Shown in pieces: positions 63,906 through 64,000 of a stretch of 64,000 nt of DNA. A program made the position numbers and the translations under genes. The stretch's first letter is position 1, and each line of letters starts with the position of its first letter. This DNA comes from Paramecium sonneborni (Eukaryota; Ciliophora; Oligohymenophorea; Peniculida; Parameciidae), in the NCBI GenBank assembly GCA_905182985.1, contig CAJJDN010000141.1, positions 195,312 to 259,311 on the forward strand. The letters are read 5' to 3'. The notes beneath the pieces were generated by a model that saw only the letters and a program-made list of their open reading frames with translations, made no database searches and was not told where the DNA came from.

Positions 63906-64000
63906 TCATATTTTCCCTCTTGTAGCAAAGTAAAATGCCAAACCAGCTAAACAACCTCCCAAATGAGCATCATGTCCAATACCACTACCATCACCTTATC
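63906..64000 (-). CDS. Rhomboid-family membrane protein, C-terminal end (partial)
   Basis: The last 31 codons of a gene that continues beyond the window end. They read GIGHDAHLGGCLAGLAFYF followed by ATRGKI and TGA. The H-x-x-H-L-G-G-x-x-x-G motif is the last transmembrane helix of rhomboid intramembrane serine proteases, with the catalytic histidine in the middle. Nothing further can be said from 95 bases. Confidence 0.65.

Overview
The window is somatic-type (macronuclear) DNA of a ciliate, most likely a Paramecium species. The sequence is very AT-rich. TAA and TAG are read as glutamine throughout and only TGA stops translation; the proteins recognised here (RAD51, glutamine synthetase, SPAG16, ARPC2, inositol-phosphate synthase) keep their family alignment only under that code. 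Introns are tiny: I placed about 50 by hand, all 20-32 nt, starting GT (nearly always GTA) and mostly ending TAG. Every spliced model given with a length has a total divisible by three. Because of the code, tracks made with the standard code show only fragments of these genes.

Layout. 1-8 kb: a partial protein kinase (-), an ER RING E3 ligase (+), a 2-aminoethylphosphonate transaminase (+), an unknown TPR-like protein (-) and a CFAP70-like axonemal TPR protein (+). 8-16.6 kb: a giant multi-ubiquitin-like protein with an internal 27-bp repeat, then TRAPPC5, glutamine synthetase and an unknown protein on the minus strand, then a CNOT4-like RNA-binding protein without a RING. 17-28.5 kb: an HMG-box protein, a small unknown, BCAS2/SPF27, a small unknown, a large divergent kinase, a coiled-coil protein and RAD51. 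28.5-36.5 kb: four small unknown genes, a degraded stretch, and SPAG16/PF20. 36.5-48 kb: a decayed gene, a small unknown, a DEAH-box helicase, a CCCH plus beta-propeller-like protein, coiled-coil genes (one badly frameshifted) and ARPC2. 48-55 kb: a PTB-like RNA-binding protein and a tandem pair of related coiled-coil genes. 55-64 kb: a nucleolin-like protein, a dynamin-superfamily GTPase, two small coiled-coil genes, myo-inositol-1-phosphate synthase (INO1), a small membrane protein and the end of a rhomboid protease.

Genes are densely packed on both strands, often 10-100 bp apart, without operons; neighbours are functionally unrelated apart from loose themes (cilia: CFAP70-like, SPAG16; RNA work: CNOT4-like, BCAS2, DEAH helicase, PTB-like, nucleolin-like; trafficking and cytoskeleton: TRAPPC5, ARPC2, GTPase).

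Main surprises: (1) two direct repeats of 1,120 and 1,250 bp, each pair separated by a single N, which look like unmerged contig overlaps and split RAD51 and SPAG16 artificially; (2) seven introns that appear to end in AAG rather than TAG; (3) a coiled-coil family with two intact tandem copies and one or two decayed ones; (4) a 36-bp perfect palindrome among clustered GCG motifs upstream of INO1.
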